A stretch of DNA of 64,000 nt from Calycina herbarum (Eukaryota; Ascomycota; Leotiomycetes; Helotiales; Pezizellaceae): contig LLEY01000108.1 of assembly GCA_001414485.1 (NCBI GenBank), positions 62,001 to 126,000 on the forward strand. The letters run 5' to 3'. Below the pieces are notes generated by a model, which made no database searches, had not been told where the DNA came from, and saw nothing but the letters and a program-made list of their open reading frames with translations. Positions within the stretch are counted from its first letter, which is position 1; every line of letters begins with the position of its first letter. The position numbers and the translations under genes are program-made. Positions 30,082-42,182 of this stretch are shown in pieces.

Positions 30082-31113
30082 CTATAGAGCGTTCTTAGAC
30101 CAGCCCCAAAGTTCACGCAAATAATTATCAGTTATTTGTATGAGGGTTCGTAAAGCGTTGCTCGTCCTCTGCGCTTCTTCCTTCCCAGCGAGTGACCGCT
30201 TGCCCACCTCTGATTCTTCCAACTTATCCAATCCCCCAAATAATTTGTCCCAGAATCCACATAATCCAGCGTGGTTCTTTATACCTCGTAAATCGTCAAA
30301 TCTATGTAGGTGGTATTCGGCTCGTGTTTCACATGGGTGTCGGTCTCTAACCCCCTTCTTTAGTATCGGTTGATCATCTCGTTGAGTATTGTAGAAGCTT
30401 ACCATTTTCAAGAGCCTCCCTTTCCATCGCCTCCTCCTCGTAATACCGCAATAAGGCCAGTGCTAATCCAGAAGAGTAATGGGAACTTTGGGAAGGTGAT
30501 GGAGGTAGTGGAGGTTGTAGGGGCTGTAGAGGTCGTAGGGGTCGTAGGGTTTGCGGTTGTGGTTGTGGGGGAGAAGCGGGTAGGCTTTCGACATTGCGGC
30601 TACTTTCGTCTACATTCTCCTCCTCAGTCATTCCTTCACTTGAAGTGATTCCTCATTTTTAGAAATTGGTAGTTCGGCAATAAACGCTCGTGTTAAAGCA
30701 TAATTTCTCCCACAGCATTGCCGTATTTCGTTCACAACAAACCTGACATCAGCGTTTTGAAGTCCCGCACGTCTGCCAATAAAATCGATCTCGAAGTTTT
30801 GTAAATCGCCATTGTGGAATTTCCTCCATGCCATTATGACCTTGTGGCAAGCCTCGTCGATTGTAACCAACTCTGTGAGCCGCTCCGGGTATTTATGGTT
30901 TTGATAGAAATTTCGTCCTTTTCTTTGGAGGATGCTTTCTTTGACACCGGAAGTGCATGGAACTTGTCGTCGAAACTTTTCGTTCCCTTCCTTGATCCAA
31001 TACCTTTTATTCGGTTTCCGTGTAACTTTGCCCATCCATTTGGGTTCGATTTTCTTCAGAATTCCTGAAATGGTTAAGGGGTATCGAGAGTTGGGCAGTT
31101 TCTTGGGGGCCAT
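30082..31113 (-). CDS. orphan hypothetical protein, three exons (model proposed here)
   Basis: Three open stretches on the minus strand in different frames can be joined by two introns with plausible signals. Exon 1 is 31113-30743, exon 2 is 30638-30403 and exon 3 is 30320-30082, for 281 aa. Intron 1 (104 bp) has donor GTTTGT and acceptor TTCAAG. Intron 2 (82 bp) has donor GTAAGC and acceptor ACGAG. Both keep phase. The N-terminal domain (about 1-125) is basic and globular-looking, with KKLPNSRYPLTISGILKKIE, WIKEGNEKFRRQVPC and CHKVIMAWRKFHNGDLQNFE. The middle is a Pro/Gln-rich low-complexity linker (about 145-175). The C-terminus is helical (FWDKLFGGLDKLEESE, LRELWGWSKNAL). I recognise no family. 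The splice sites are weak, so a frameshifted or differently spliced gene is possible. Confidence 0.55.
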
Positions 31114-32029
31114 AATGATGGGTAGGACAAGCTATGAACTTGAAAGGGGACGCAAGAGGGGATGCAATAGCGATTGTCGAGTTTCTCGGTTGGAAAAGTG
31201 GATTCGAGTGGTGAGGGTAGGAGGAGAGGTTGATAGGGGGCGATGAACACTATTTGTGAGCCAAAACTAGTGATATTTGGACAGTCTCAATAATACTCTC
31301 GAGTAGAGATGTAGTAGAGTTATGGTATAAAAAATAGAGAGGAAGCAAACGGGACCTTTCTATTGGCTGCCCAGATGCCAGAAACACGTGACCAAAATAT
31401 GAACTCTGCCACCCGCTTTTACGTTCCCCTCATCTACCTACGAACACTCTTTTTGCACACAACGTCCTTATGGCCATGCAACCTCATCTATCTCAAGAAC
31501 TGAACTACACAGCAGCAGCCTAACTGAGATGTTCCAGAGACCAAAGGGGTACTCTCTTTTGTCAAGAATGGGGGATGGAAGTGATGGTTTTGATCTGTAT
31601 ATTGATGGATTCGATGATTACGATTCTAAGTTGTCCATACGGACAAACAGTCTAAATATGTTCCAAGGGCTTATTAAGCACCAAGATTTGGCCCCCAAAT
31701 CACCTGATTTCTGACATCTTTTCTTGACAACTGATCATTTTCGGCGACAGCAGCAACTTGTATGACACAAGAGCCAGAGTTGAATATTCGCTCTCGGAAT
31801 TCGAATCTTGCCCCAGAAATCAAGGAAAGTGACATTATCAATGGATGGTTGTCAGTGGATGGAGAATTGTAATTGCGAACTTACAGCAAAGAACAGGGCA
31901 GACCAACCAAGATTCTCGTCGATACAGCGGCGTTGAAAAGCACACACATGTAAAAAAAACCATGGGAGAATCTAATGGGCACGGAATCAATACATCGTTC
32001 TCAGGGATATCTTCTAATCATAAAACCTT
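31114..32029. other. intergenic, no gene seen
   Basis: It contains the upstream region of the orphan gene, with 'gaaacacgtgacc' holding a CACGTG box near 31386, and the 3' flank of the methyltransferase. A 61-codon frame at 31529 on the plus strand is too short and unsupported. Confidence 0.4.
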
Positions 32030-33357
32030 CTACAACAACTCGCACTCAACGCAAGCCTCGGGCTCACTTCCTCTCCAAACCTTCTTGATCTTCAAACCAG
32101 ACTTCGCCAACAGCTCGCTCCACTGGGTCTCAGTTCTTTCCAAACCTCCGACAGGAAACATGGTGATATCCCGGATCGCTTCTTGCATGGTAGCGTTGGT
32201 GTCTGGCAATACAAGATCTACTAAAAGCAACTTGCTTTTGGGTTGTTCCTTCAACAATGGTACGACTTGCTCCAAGAACTTGGTACAGTCCCCATCACTC
32301 CAGTCATGGAGGATGTGTCTGTAATAGTAGATGGAAGCGTTCTTGACTGGTTGAGGGGTGAAGATATCATATGGCATGAATTCGACGCCCACTGGTGGAG
32401 TAGAAACAGCCTCGAAAGTGGAGGGAAGATCTTGGACGATGAATCGACCTTTGATCTCTGGGTTTCTTTGACGCACTTCTTCCATGATATGACCTTGACC
32501 ACCGGCAATATCGACAATTGCAACATCGTCTTCCTTCAAGTTCAACTTGGCGAGCTCTTCTCCAAATGGATATGCGTCACCAGACACATTTCCGGCATTG
32601 TGAGATCTCATACCAGCGACCATATTCAGAGCACGGTCGGGGTGTGCACCAAGCCATGTCCATAGTTCCTCTCCATGGGCCCATTTATACGGAGTTCCAG
32701 ACTCCTTGGTCGGTGCTTTGTAGTTACGCTCAGCAAGTGTCCGAGGCATTGCCATGATAGCAGGGATAATATCGTTGAAGATCAGGTCATTGAAAGCACG
32801 ATGATCCGAGTTCAAGTATGGTTGACCGATTTTGGAGAGTCCATAACCAGGGCCGGGAATTTCGTTCAAGATACCAGCAGCTGTAAGTTGACGAAAGATA
32901 CGAACTTTTTGAAAACATGTTAGAACTGACTCTTCTAGAGTATGAGAATGATGGACTGTCTCACTCACCAATCATAATTTCGTCTGCCTTTGTCTCTTCC
33001 ACTATCTGGGCAAGTGAGATGGTCTTTCCACCTTCAAACTTGCTCCATAGTCCTAGCCTGGAGACAACTTCAATAGCTGCGCTAACATTAACCTGGAAAT
33101 TGTAAGTAAGTTAACTTCAACTACGTCGATACATCAATTCCTAAAGCAACCGAGAGTATTGTTACCTGGTAAATACGAGGCCACACCTCAGTGTTGGGCT
33201 CTTCCAAAGAGTACAAGAGCTTTCGAGCTTCGAGCTGCAAGGTACGACGAGCCAAGTGGACATCACCCCCAGCAGCAGCTTCAAAGTTTTTAGCTGCATT
33301 GTTTACATTTCCAACTAATGCAGCAACTTCGGCAGCGGAGGTATATGAATCAGACAT
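32030..33357 (-). CDS. class I SAM-dependent O-methyltransferase (COMT/sterigmatocystin type)
   Basis: Exons 33357-33166, 33092-32969 and 32904-32030 give 396 aa. The introns are 73 and 64 bp (GTAACA...CCAG and GTGAGT...AAAG), and phases match. The N-terminus is a winged-helix dimerisation domain (AAIEVVSRLGLWSKFEGGKT, RIFRQLTAAGILNE). The Methyltransf_2 domain has the SAM loop VDIAGGQGH (about residue 233), a variant of the DVGGGxG motif. It also has RFIVQDLPSTFEAV for the acidic ribose contact, and RHILHDWSD carrying the catalytic His (about residue 300). Fungal members methylate phenolic hydroxyls of polyketides and other secondary metabolites. No polyketide synthase or other biosynthetic enzyme lies in the window, so the substrate is open. 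Confidence 0.93.
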
Positions 33358-34971
33358 GTTGAGTGGTTCAATTGTGGTTTCCTGTGATTTTTTGTGTTTG
33401 GGGATAACTTAAAAGAGAAGTAGGAACTGGAATAATATTATTCTCGCGTGTGCGGGGCTACCACTACTTTCTAGCTATAAGTAGGATTGTACGATCAGCC
33501 CTCCAACCGGTAATAGTTTACGATCAATAGCGCACCCCTTCTCAACGTGCGTTGTCTTTTACAAAAGTGGGAGGTTTGTGGGGATAGTTGTATTCTTTTG
33601 GTGGGCCCCGTTGCATGGCATGGGTTTCGGTTAGACTTTCCATGTTTTTTCTTCTTTTGTGATGTGGATAAAATTTCACAATTAGAGAGAAGGATAAAGC
33701 TTGCAATTACCAGTTTGGACCTCTTTCTGTTTTCGTAACGTTGTTTATTTTCTAAAAACAAGATATTCAGCCACGGCGAACGATGTTTTGTGCTAAGACC
33801 AAAGCGCTTTCCAATGATTTCCATGATTCTCGTGATTCTCATGAGAATCACGGCTGTTTGGCGGGCTTCCCGTTATGTTGTCTTGTGAGACAACGTCCGT
33901 TTCCTACCCGTTGTGGTTCTGACCCACCAATTCTCATCCTTCAACAACCTCGACGAATCTCAACCTCGATTAAGAAAGAATCTGAGACCCTAACTTCGGG
34001 TTCCCATTTCTTCACGATCGGCGTTGTGTTGACGCGGCTGCGGATGAAGGAACCCAGAGCCCGGGCTCTTCGAAAGCAGGGTGCAGCTTGTGCTTCGAGA
34101 AGCGGGGGCCCGTTGGGTCCCGAGTAGCGTCTCCGCATTTCGAAAGGGGATTTTTTACTTCGATCGAAGGTTTGAAAGTTTTAAACGGGTAAGCACTTTG
34201 ACTTTACCTCTCTGAAAAAGTCATCGTGTGGACTCTGGGTATTTTGAACCTTTGAACTAAGTATTTCTTGCCTCAATGCATACATCCTCACAAGAATCGC
34301 TTTGGCAGTTATAGGAAGCATGGTTCCTGAGGCAGTTATCACCAGATATTTGTGGGGTATCAGACCATAATTATGGGGTTTTTAATTGAAAACAACGGTT
34401 ACCATCCCCACGAAAATGCGACCCAATCCCAAATCCCACTTTAAGGGTTCTAACCTCTTCCGGTCTTGACACCTGGAAGAATAAGGAGAGTTCCTAGCCA
34501 TTCGTTTTCGTTCAGCTTGTCAATAAAGTGGTTCTTTTCACTCCAAAGACTTAAAACATGATCTGCGTATGTCATTGTGGTTCTCGAATGTCCCTTGGGG
34601 CCAGAGGATCAGAATCTCCTTTTTAACCAAATCGAGGATCTTGCTTGTCGATGAATCTTACAGGAGACTAAAGGTTCCGCATTTTGTCTGCCATTTGGCT
34701 TATTTCGCACAAAGAGGCTCTTCGATCGAGCCCGAGCCAGCTAATAAGGTTTAACGGCGTCTTCTGGGGAACCACATTCTACAGGATAGGGGGTTTTTGA
34801 AGTTGTATCAGTATTTCAGGGATCACTTTTTTGAAGACTTCGTCCCAAATTTTGCCCACTTGGTTCAACTCAAGGGAGGATGGCCTAAGTAAGCTGTTAC
34901 TTATATTGCTTTACCCTCTCCTTGTATTTTGAAGCCATCTCGCCTCACGTCGTTATTCATCAACCTTCACA
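33358..34971. other. intergenic, contains palindromes, no gene seen
   Basis: 1.6 kb between divergent genes (methyltransferase and membrane protein). A 114-codon frame at 33783 is not protein-like. The stretch 33820-34120 is unusually rich in short inverted repeats; see the separate entry. Otherwise nothing recognisable. Confidence 0.45.
33831..33852. repeat. 22-bp perfect palindrome with neighbouring hairpin
   Basis: cgtgattctc/atgagaatcacg reads identically on both strands over 22 bases. About 25 bases further, gttgtct-tgtg-agacaac (about 33877-33894) can form a 7-bp stem with a 4-base loop, and gagcccgggctc near 34060 is a further 12-bp palindrome. Perfect palindromes of this length could be binding sites for dimeric factors or parts of a decayed mobile element end. 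No product is proposed. Confidence 0.7.
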
Positions 34972-36654
34972 ATGGTGTCGACAGGATCGTTCGTGGCGGT
35001 AGCGGATATGGCTGCTGGTACACCTAATCGTCTTGATATGCGATTGGGTTGCTATATTCTTTACGGGTTTTGCACAATTGCGGTTGGTCTTCGGTATGCT
35101 AACCTTTCTCATGTTTTTTGGTATCTCGACTGACGAACTCAGGATGTACGCCCGTACAGTGTATAACAAAACCATGGGATTCGATGATATCATGATCATT
35201 GCGGCTTGGGCAAGAACTGTCTCCTCCATATTTCGAGAGTTTACTAATTCATTTCATCCACAGCTCACGGAAACTGTTGTCATCGCAGGAATCAAAATAA
35301 TGTTCGATCATGGAGTCGGCTGGCACGTTGCGGATATCATGGCACTTGAGAATGCACCAGCTGTCGTTGCTAGAATGCTTTTGGTAAGTTTCTTGCATAT
35401 AATTTAGCCATGAAACATCTTTTCCAAGCTGTCCTTTGCTAATGTTTTTGATAGTGGCCTTGGGTTGGTCAAGCCCTTTACTTCTTCGGACTCGGATGTA
35501 TCAAGGGCAGTATCGTTGCGCTGTACCTTCGGTTGGCAGTTACTCCCATGCAACGATATATCCTGTGGGGTGCTCTTGGTTTCATCCTGACTCAGAGTTT
35601 GACATCTACAGTCGTAAGTATCCCCTCATTATATGAAATATCTAGAATTACCAACTAACTTTCCATCTTCTCCCTTAGGTTGTAGGTGCGTTCTTTTGTC
35701 ACCCACTTAGCCTAGTATGGACAACACCAACCGCGATCGGAGGCCCAAGCTGTATTGCTGTGTTGCCATTCAACTATTACAACGCAGCGCTGTTCGTGAT
35801 AACTGATATTTTCCTCGCGCTGGCACCTCTGGTCGTAATCAAGGACCTCTACATGGACAAGAAAAAGAAACGTCAGTATACCACATATCCACCACGAGTG
35901 TAAACTCCCATATAGAAAACACATGCTAACATAATTTCAACACTAGTTTCGCTATGCATTATGTTTTCGCTTGGTATCCTTGCCATCGGCGGTACCATCT
36001 CGCGACAAGTCACAAACGCAATCGCCATAAACAACACCACAGACTTCACGTGGTGACTATTTTCCTTGAACTTCCTCTGTTGTACAGTGTAACTAACGCC
36101 GCAAAAGGCACTGGGCTCCAGCAGCTCTCTGCTCAGTCCTTGAATCCAGTCTCGGTATAATTTTCGTTTGCGTCCCTGCCATGGCCCCCCTCTTCTCCCG
36201 CTACATCGGTGGCTCCTCCGCAGAACGTTACCAAGAGGCCCCCGACCGTCCAGGAACTTTTGGCAAAATCGGCGAGAACTCGAACCCCAAGCTCAGACCT
36301 ACGGACGAGAGTATCCTCTGCGTCACACAAGTCACCGTCACAGACCTCAAAGACCGGGACTCGGCGATTGAAAGGGATGGTGTACATGTGGGAGAAGTAT
36401 ACGAGTTGGATGAGAGGTCTGGGGATGAAAAATTCGTTGGCGATGATGGAAGTGAGAGGACTATTATTAGTCAGGGGAAGTCCGGTTCGAAGAATGGGAG
36501 GGATGGAAAGGAGAGACCGGTGAAGACGAGGAGTTTTAGCGAGAGGCAAAGTAAGGGGAGTGGGAATGGGAATGGTTGTGATGGGAGGGGAGGCGTCAAG
36601 GTCGAAACGAGGTTCGATATTAAGAGGGAGGTTAGGAAAAGTATGGGGAAATGA
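34972..36654 (+). CDS. Pth11/SAT4-like seven-helix integral membrane protein
   Basis: Exons 34972-35093, 35143-35383, 35455-35613, 35679-35871, 35947-36052 and 36108-36654 are all phase-consistent and give 455 aa. A further 45-bp in-frame intron at 35219-35263 (branch-like TACTAAT, CACAG) is likely and would give 440 aa. Family marks are RMYARTVYNKTMGFDDIMII (RxYxR and GxDD), WPWVGQALYFFGLGCIKGSI with helix 3, FFCHPLSLVW with the conserved Cys, NYYNAALFVITDIFLALAPL, and TWHWAPAALCSVLESSLGII. The last 150 residues are a hydrophilic, charged cytoplasmic tail. This rhodopsin-like fungal family includes Pth11 of Magnaporthe, a plasma-membrane receptor for surface cues. It lacks an N-terminal CFEM domain. 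Ligand unknown. Confidence 0.88.
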
Positions 36655-37059
36655 GGGGAAGATGGTTGCTGTATGAGTAATTGTCGTTGGTGTTTGTCTA
36701 ATGTATTTCGGATACCCATGTACTAGAAGGTCGTCTTAGATGAGTTCTGGAAGGTAGATTAGAGAGTCGAACTCACGAATTCAGCGCAAGCGCCACTTCC
36801 ATTCATATATTTGCGCTGGTCCCATGTATCCAGTGTCAAATATAGATGTCTCTTTCGATGGGCTCGAAAAGAAAAGGGGAAAAGTTGCATAAATACCACG
36901 TGATCAAATTATTAACTTCAGATAGGGTACTTTGGAATATGCCTTGAGTATAAACAGGTTCTAGCACGACAACCGCCACCCACGAATTGAACTCATCTGC
37001 CCGTACCTTCTGCAACCTTCCTCATCAAACCGAGAGTAATTTCCAAGCAACTTCCACAT
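36655..37059. other. short convergent intergenic region
   Basis: 405 bases between convergent 3' ends of the membrane protein and subtilase genes. Nothing recognisable apart from a CACGTG in 'taccacgtgatc' near 36899. Confidence 0.4.
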
Positions 37060-40000
37060 TTAGTACCTAGCCCTTCTGAAAGCAGTCTCCACCGGAGTTG
37101 GCACAGCCGTAGCAGTCGCCGAAGTAGTTTGCGGGGCTGTAGCAGTACTATACGCACAAGTCGGATTTGGCACTTGTTCCACCATCAAAGAAACAGCTTT
37201 GCATCCATCCGCGACTGTCGAACCAAAACGGAAGAGTCCAGTATCCCCACACTCAGCAAGAATACTCCTAGCACTACCATCCGTAGATCTATAAGTAAGA
37301 TTTCCATCTACAATGGACCATTTGAGATATGAATATGCACCGGTTATTTGGCCAGCTGGTTTCATGTAGACGAGACTGTTTTCGGCGCTGTGGACACTGA
37401 GTAGGAGGTCTGACTGGCCGAGTTTGAGATAGGCTTCTGGTGTGAGGTCGAAGCCTCCGAGGGGAGTTTTGTCTCCAATGAGGTCGTAAGCGAGGAAGTC
37501 TGAATAGCGGTACACAGGGTGGGAGTTGGTATCGGAAGAAGATTTTCCTTTGATGGCTAATGGTACGGATGTACCGCAAGTTGGCACTACTGTTGTAGAG
37601 GTGGTTGTTGGTGTAGGAATTTCCGTTGTAGTGATATTTGGTGGAACACCGTGGATGATGCGGAACCAGGCAGAAAGCTTCCATTGCCAATCATCCAAGT
37701 TCTGAGGGTCTCCATAAGTGCGGAGAGTTCGTGCTAGGAGTCTAAATTCTCCCTCTGGAACCTTCTCGCCACTGGCAAAAACGTCTTGGGGATATGCGTA
37801 GAGTACTCCACCGCGTGGTTGTTGGCGAAGCGGGAAATTGATGACATTACCCGTAATAGCGTCAGGCCTCACTCGTACGTTGCCAACTAGATTGTTCTTT
37901 CCTGGAACTGCCGGGTGGACCCAATCGCTTTGCGTCCAGTTTCTATCAACGAACTGGAAATTTGAATTAGTTTAATATGGAAGGATATGGGCGAGTTATA
38001 CTCACGTCAACACTTAGCTCTCTAGTTGACCACAGGACGTTGAAATATGCCGTTGGCCCATCTGGGACTGGTCTATCTCCGAAGGTATAATTAAGACCAT
38101 CGGTTATTTGGCTATTACCGTAGCCATCCAACATCACAGGTATACCTCTGTTTGTTTCCCAAACATTTTGGTCGTAAAGAGATCCTTTAATGCCTTGGTA
38201 AGAAAGTCGAACAGATTCAGAGTTTGAACCGGAGATGATAATTGCTCCGCTGTAAACTGGAAGTGTTCTTGCATCAGGGGTAGCTGGCTCTGTGAATGTG
38301 GCTGAGAACGTCCCGGTAGAGCCAGCAGCGATTGTGATTGTTTCAGCTGAAATGGCGACAGTTGCTGTGAGTTCAGGGCTCCAATACATGTATGCTTCTT
38401 GGGGAACCCAAGTATCTCCATTCAAAAAATTCTGCTTGCCGCCGAACTCTGGACCAGCTTCATGAGTTAATGTGTAAGTGACTTCTTGTGTTCCAGAGTT
38501 TTTAATGGTGACAGTATGAGTAGGGTTGTAGTGATCTGTATCGTTGAGATGAAGAACACTAGGAGAAATTGATGTGGTGTACTGAATCACTTTAAGTGCA
38601 TCAACCAAGCCAGAGCCCTGTCGTGCAACATGCCTGGAATACTTTAGTCGAGACCAAAAGCTTAGCACAAGTAACTTACGCTGTGACATTTCCACCTTCA
38701 AAGGCAACTGGCTTTCCACTTGACTGAATTGTGTTATGTGCAAGAAGAGACGCGCCAGCACCAAGTGCGGCACGACCTCCATAAGATTCAAAAAATAGGG
38801 CAGCCACTCCAGCAATCTTATTTTTTGTCAGGAAAGACCTCGTGAATTACATTCCTGGAAGGCTTACGTATGGAGATGCCATGCTAGTACCGGAGAGAAC
38901 TGCATGCTGCCCATTTTTGTAGGTCGAATTGATATGACCGCCTGAGAAAGAAGTCATTAGCCCTAACTAGTAAAGAGTTTGTGGGGGTAATACCAGGTGC
39001 TGAAATGTCTGGCTTCATTCTGCCATCTAGGGTTGGCCCCCATGATGTGAATGCATTCAAGTATGGTACTCCATCTGCAGTGGCAGGTTGCTCAATGCTT
39101 CCAGCGGCCGTAACTGCAGATAATCTGGAAGTCAGTATTGCTAGAAGTGGGTTTAAGGAAAAGGAGGAGGAAGTTGTCTAGGGAGGAAACAGTGTCTCAA
39201 TCCCCCCAAAACAACCTAGAAGACGAAAAAAGAACTCGGAGAATACCTACCATCAATACCATTAGCAGAATTACTAGTGAAAAATGGACCTGAAAACGTC
39301 TGTTAGTCCTAGGCAGAATATAGATTCCAAACATTGCATTGTACCTTGATCGCCGTTATTTCCAGCGGCAACGACCACAAAGGTTCCCCCTGCCTGGATT
39401 CTGCCAACGATAAGAGCTGTAGGATTATCCGCGAAGCCTTGGGCATTACCCAAAGAAGCATTTATGACGTCTGCCCCTTCCTCATAAGCACGAATGAACG
39501 CAGCCATAACTGCATCTGCAGGTGCACCATCCCCGCATCCAAAAACTTTGTACGATCGGATGGTTGCTTCAGGTGCAACGCCTGGTAAATCTTTATCAAT
39601 ACTTCCAATGATACCAGCAACGTGTGTTCCGTGTCCCAAACAATCTAGCGGGTCTTCATCTGGAACCAAAGGCCCGCCAACAACATAAGCGTCCCCAACG
39701 AAATCATGCCCGCCAGCAACCTTGAAACCAGGTCCGAAGCCTCCACCAAGCGCCGGATTGTTGTAATCAACACCACTATCGACTATGCCTACAATGGATC
39801 CCTTTCCCTTGTGGCCAAGGGCGTGTGCAAGGTTAACATTTGTGATGTTGTGTGGGTTCCAAACTGGAACGCCATCGGCTTGAGCAGCGAGTGTAGTGAC
39901 TGGCAGAGTATATATTTCCACGGGCCAGAGCTTTTCGACGTCCGGTAAAGCTAGTATTGCGGCAGAAGATGCTTCGGTGTCATCCAATTGGAAGGAAACT

Positions 40001-40310
40001 CCGTGGAATATACTCGAATCGAAAGTTATGGCTGGAGCAGCCGTTCTTCCAACACCCTGGAGTGTTTTGAAAAACCCGGTGGTATCCTAACTCAATTGGT
40101 TAGCATTGTTTGTGAGAGGGAGTAGTTTTGACATACCGTGCTTCCATCACGCTTTCTGAACTTGGCCGAACCACTTTGAGAGAACTCGACAATGTATTTG
40201 CCAGGAACCGTGTTACCAGGCACAGAAGCAGCGTATGAATTTACTAGGTCCAACCCCTCATATGCTGCTCTCACCCAAAGGAACAAGGTAAAGAGTACAA
40301 TGAGTTTCAT
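37060..40310 (-). CDS. secreted subtilisin-like serine protease (peptidase S8, large form)
   Basis: Eight exons: 40310-40137, 40086-39345, 39289-39251, 39113-38994, 38941-38868, 38816-38680, 38633-38006 and 37953-37060. All phases agree; total 935 aa. The start MKLIVLFTLFLWVRAAYEG is a signal peptide. A propeptide (PGKYIVEFSQSGSAKF) follows. Catalytic residues are Asp in VDSGVDYNNPA (about 160), His in GHGTHVAGI (about 208), oxyanion Asn in VVAAGNNGDQ (about 300) and Ser in LSGTSMASPYIAG (about 378). After the catalytic domain come Fn3-like beta domains (TVTIKNSGTQEVTYTLTHE). Then a Thr/Pro stalk (TTTEIPTPTTTSTTVVP), then a final domain with paired Cys. This layout resembles minor extracellular subtilases of plant-associated fungi. 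A role in degrading external protein is inference. Confidence 0.93.
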
Positions 40311-40436
40311 CTTGAAAAGCCGGGCAGTGACTCTGCCTGAGATCCAAGATGCAAAGCTCAACTAAATAAACAATTGACATGAGTGGAAAAGAGCTCAAAA
40401 AATGTTGCGGAAGTTGACAACCGCATGTGTAAGTCA

Positions 40437-40906
40437 TTACACATTAGCTTCATCTTGGTACCCACCAAGATACGGAGCTTGAATGCCGAATAATGTGATT
40501 TTCGACCACCATGGTAACGTTGTGGTATCTTGCTTGTATGCAGGCTGAGAACCCTGAGGGATAACATTAGAACCTATACTTCCAAAGAAAGTATGTCTTT
40601 GTATCCGTCTTGTTCTTGCTCCGATTGTATCATTAGGGTTAATCATCGCGAAATCCCAATTCGCTCGACTGCTATTATCCCGAACTCTGATTTACTGTAA
40701 GAGGTAAGGATTTAGAATCCAAAAACTGAAATTGAAATGAGATATTGACACTGATCAATGATTCCAAGGTGGAACAAACTACCCCGCTGCTTGTAACCTT
40801 CCGAAATGAGTACAGCAAGACTTGGAGGGTTCGCAGCCACGATATTCAATTTGCTCGACCAAGCTATGAGCCAAGATAAAAAGACTGCAATGACAAACGG
40901 AACCAA
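40437..40906 (-). CDS. possible small membrane protein, two or more exons
   Basis: Two protein-like stretches lie on the minus strand just upstream of the protease. The first (40906 to about 40757) begins MVPFVIAVFLSWLIAWSSKL, a transmembrane helix, then ISEGYKQRGSLFHLGIIDQ. The second (about 40692-40437) reads VRDNSSRANWDFAMINPNDT then ITLFGIQAPYLGGYQDEANV and stop. They join in phase if an intron runs from GTGTCA to TAAATCAG, which is a weak donor. The true start may lie in a further upstream exon. The family is not recognised. It may be the 3' end of a larger gene whose 5' part is lost, or a real short gene. Low certainty. Confidence 0.4.
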
Positions 40907-42180
40907 GGAATATGTACTCGAGTACCTCGCTCACAGCCTGTTCACTCCTTCTACTTCGGGGGGGTAAAATGTTGTTTAAGTGGGTCGACGGATTGAAATG
41001 ACTGCACACCAGCGCTTGCAAAGTGTGAATCTCAACATATCAAAAGTCCCTTCGTGCATAAACCCCTCGGCTCCAATCATCAGACGATGCTCTTTCGGGA
41101 TAATAGCTTAGTGTGGTGTGCATAAGGCAAGGTTGTGATGTGGATTCTGTGGTGGTATCCATCGAGATACATCCTTGTTTAAGATCCGGGTCTCTCGCTC
41201 GCTCCGATAACGGAAAAGCGTTGATAACACCAGAACGTGCTTTTATCGTGCTCGGTAAAGTGTATAGAAAAGGTGAGATGTTGTTTCGCGACGGTGTCTG
41301 AGAGAGGAAAGTGGGGAGGTTAAGAGGAAAGGCGATGCCAAGACCTGTGCTGCTCACACTAGCGTACATTTAGCCAGCGGGCCTTTATTTTATCCGATAT
41401 CGTTCCACGATTTCTTCCCCTCCCTGTCAAAGTGGGCTCATTTTATAATAGTAGGTCATGGTTACCATTCTATCACTCAGAATTCTGGACTCTTGTTCAC
41501 TTGCCTAGTGTATTGGTTGATCTACCCTCGTCAATTTTGATGTTGTTGCTCCGATATCTAAGTCAGAAAATATAATGATCAATAAGAAGCATCCTTGATA
41601 TTTTCTCTTTTGGAGAGTAGATTCTGTTTTTACATTATCCCATATGTACCAAAAGTCGGGAACGACTAAATCGCAAGTTGCAAAAGTTAATATTTGTAGT
41701 TAGAGTAGAACTTGTTAATTATTATCTGAATATTATAAATCGCAATTCCTATCCCTGTCCCTAAGGAAGGAGAATATTACAATGCTCTTTTATACTCTCG
41801 CTCCCCTTTCTCTTCTTTTGTGTATTAGGTGTATGTGAGAAAGTGTAGAAGAGTAGGAGTATAAGAAGAGAGAGAAGAAGAAGTAAACTTTTCAGAGAAA
41901 CGTTTTTCCTAGCGTAAGTAAGAGGAGTTTAGAAAGGTAGTAAATATATTCCTCTTATCTCCTTATTCTCTTTCTTCTTCTCTCTCTCTCTCTTATCTAT
42001 TTAAAAACAAAAGAAAGTAATATAATAGTAAACCGGCGATATTATTATAAAATAAACTCTCTTAGAAAAAGCGAGCTATATACGTAATACCTGCTATTCT
42101 CTAATTAGCTAGCTAAAGAGTATAAAAAACTTACTATCTTATAGTCTTAATATAGATTACTTTATAATATTAAAAGTATA
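40907..42180. other. border of gene island, composition change to AT-rich
   Basis: Up to about 41640 the composition is normal, and a minus-strand frame at 41040-41369 is not convincing. From about 41690 the sequence shifts to RIP-type AT-rich DNA with abundant ta. Pyrimidine/purine tracts lie at 41800-41990. No gene seen. Confidence 0.5.
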
Positions 42181-42182
42181 TA

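Noticed and set aside
30628..30634. Overlapping stop/start (ATGA) as in a bacterial-type coupled gene pair
   Set aside because: A eukaryotic gene with an intron (30639-30742) joins the two frames in phase, so the overlap is chance.
33783..34127. 114-codon ORF upstream of the membrane protein gene
   Set aside because: Composition is not protein-like, there is no recognisable motif, and it overlaps palindromes in a promoter-type region.
32030..40310. Secondary-metabolite cluster
   Set aside because: Only a methyltransferase is present. There is no polyketide synthase, peptide synthetase, terpene cyclase, transporter or pathway regulator nearby.
41040..41369. 109-codon minus-strand ORF as first exon of the small membrane protein gene
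   Set aside because: No consistent splice path in phase to the downstream stretches and no recognised motif.
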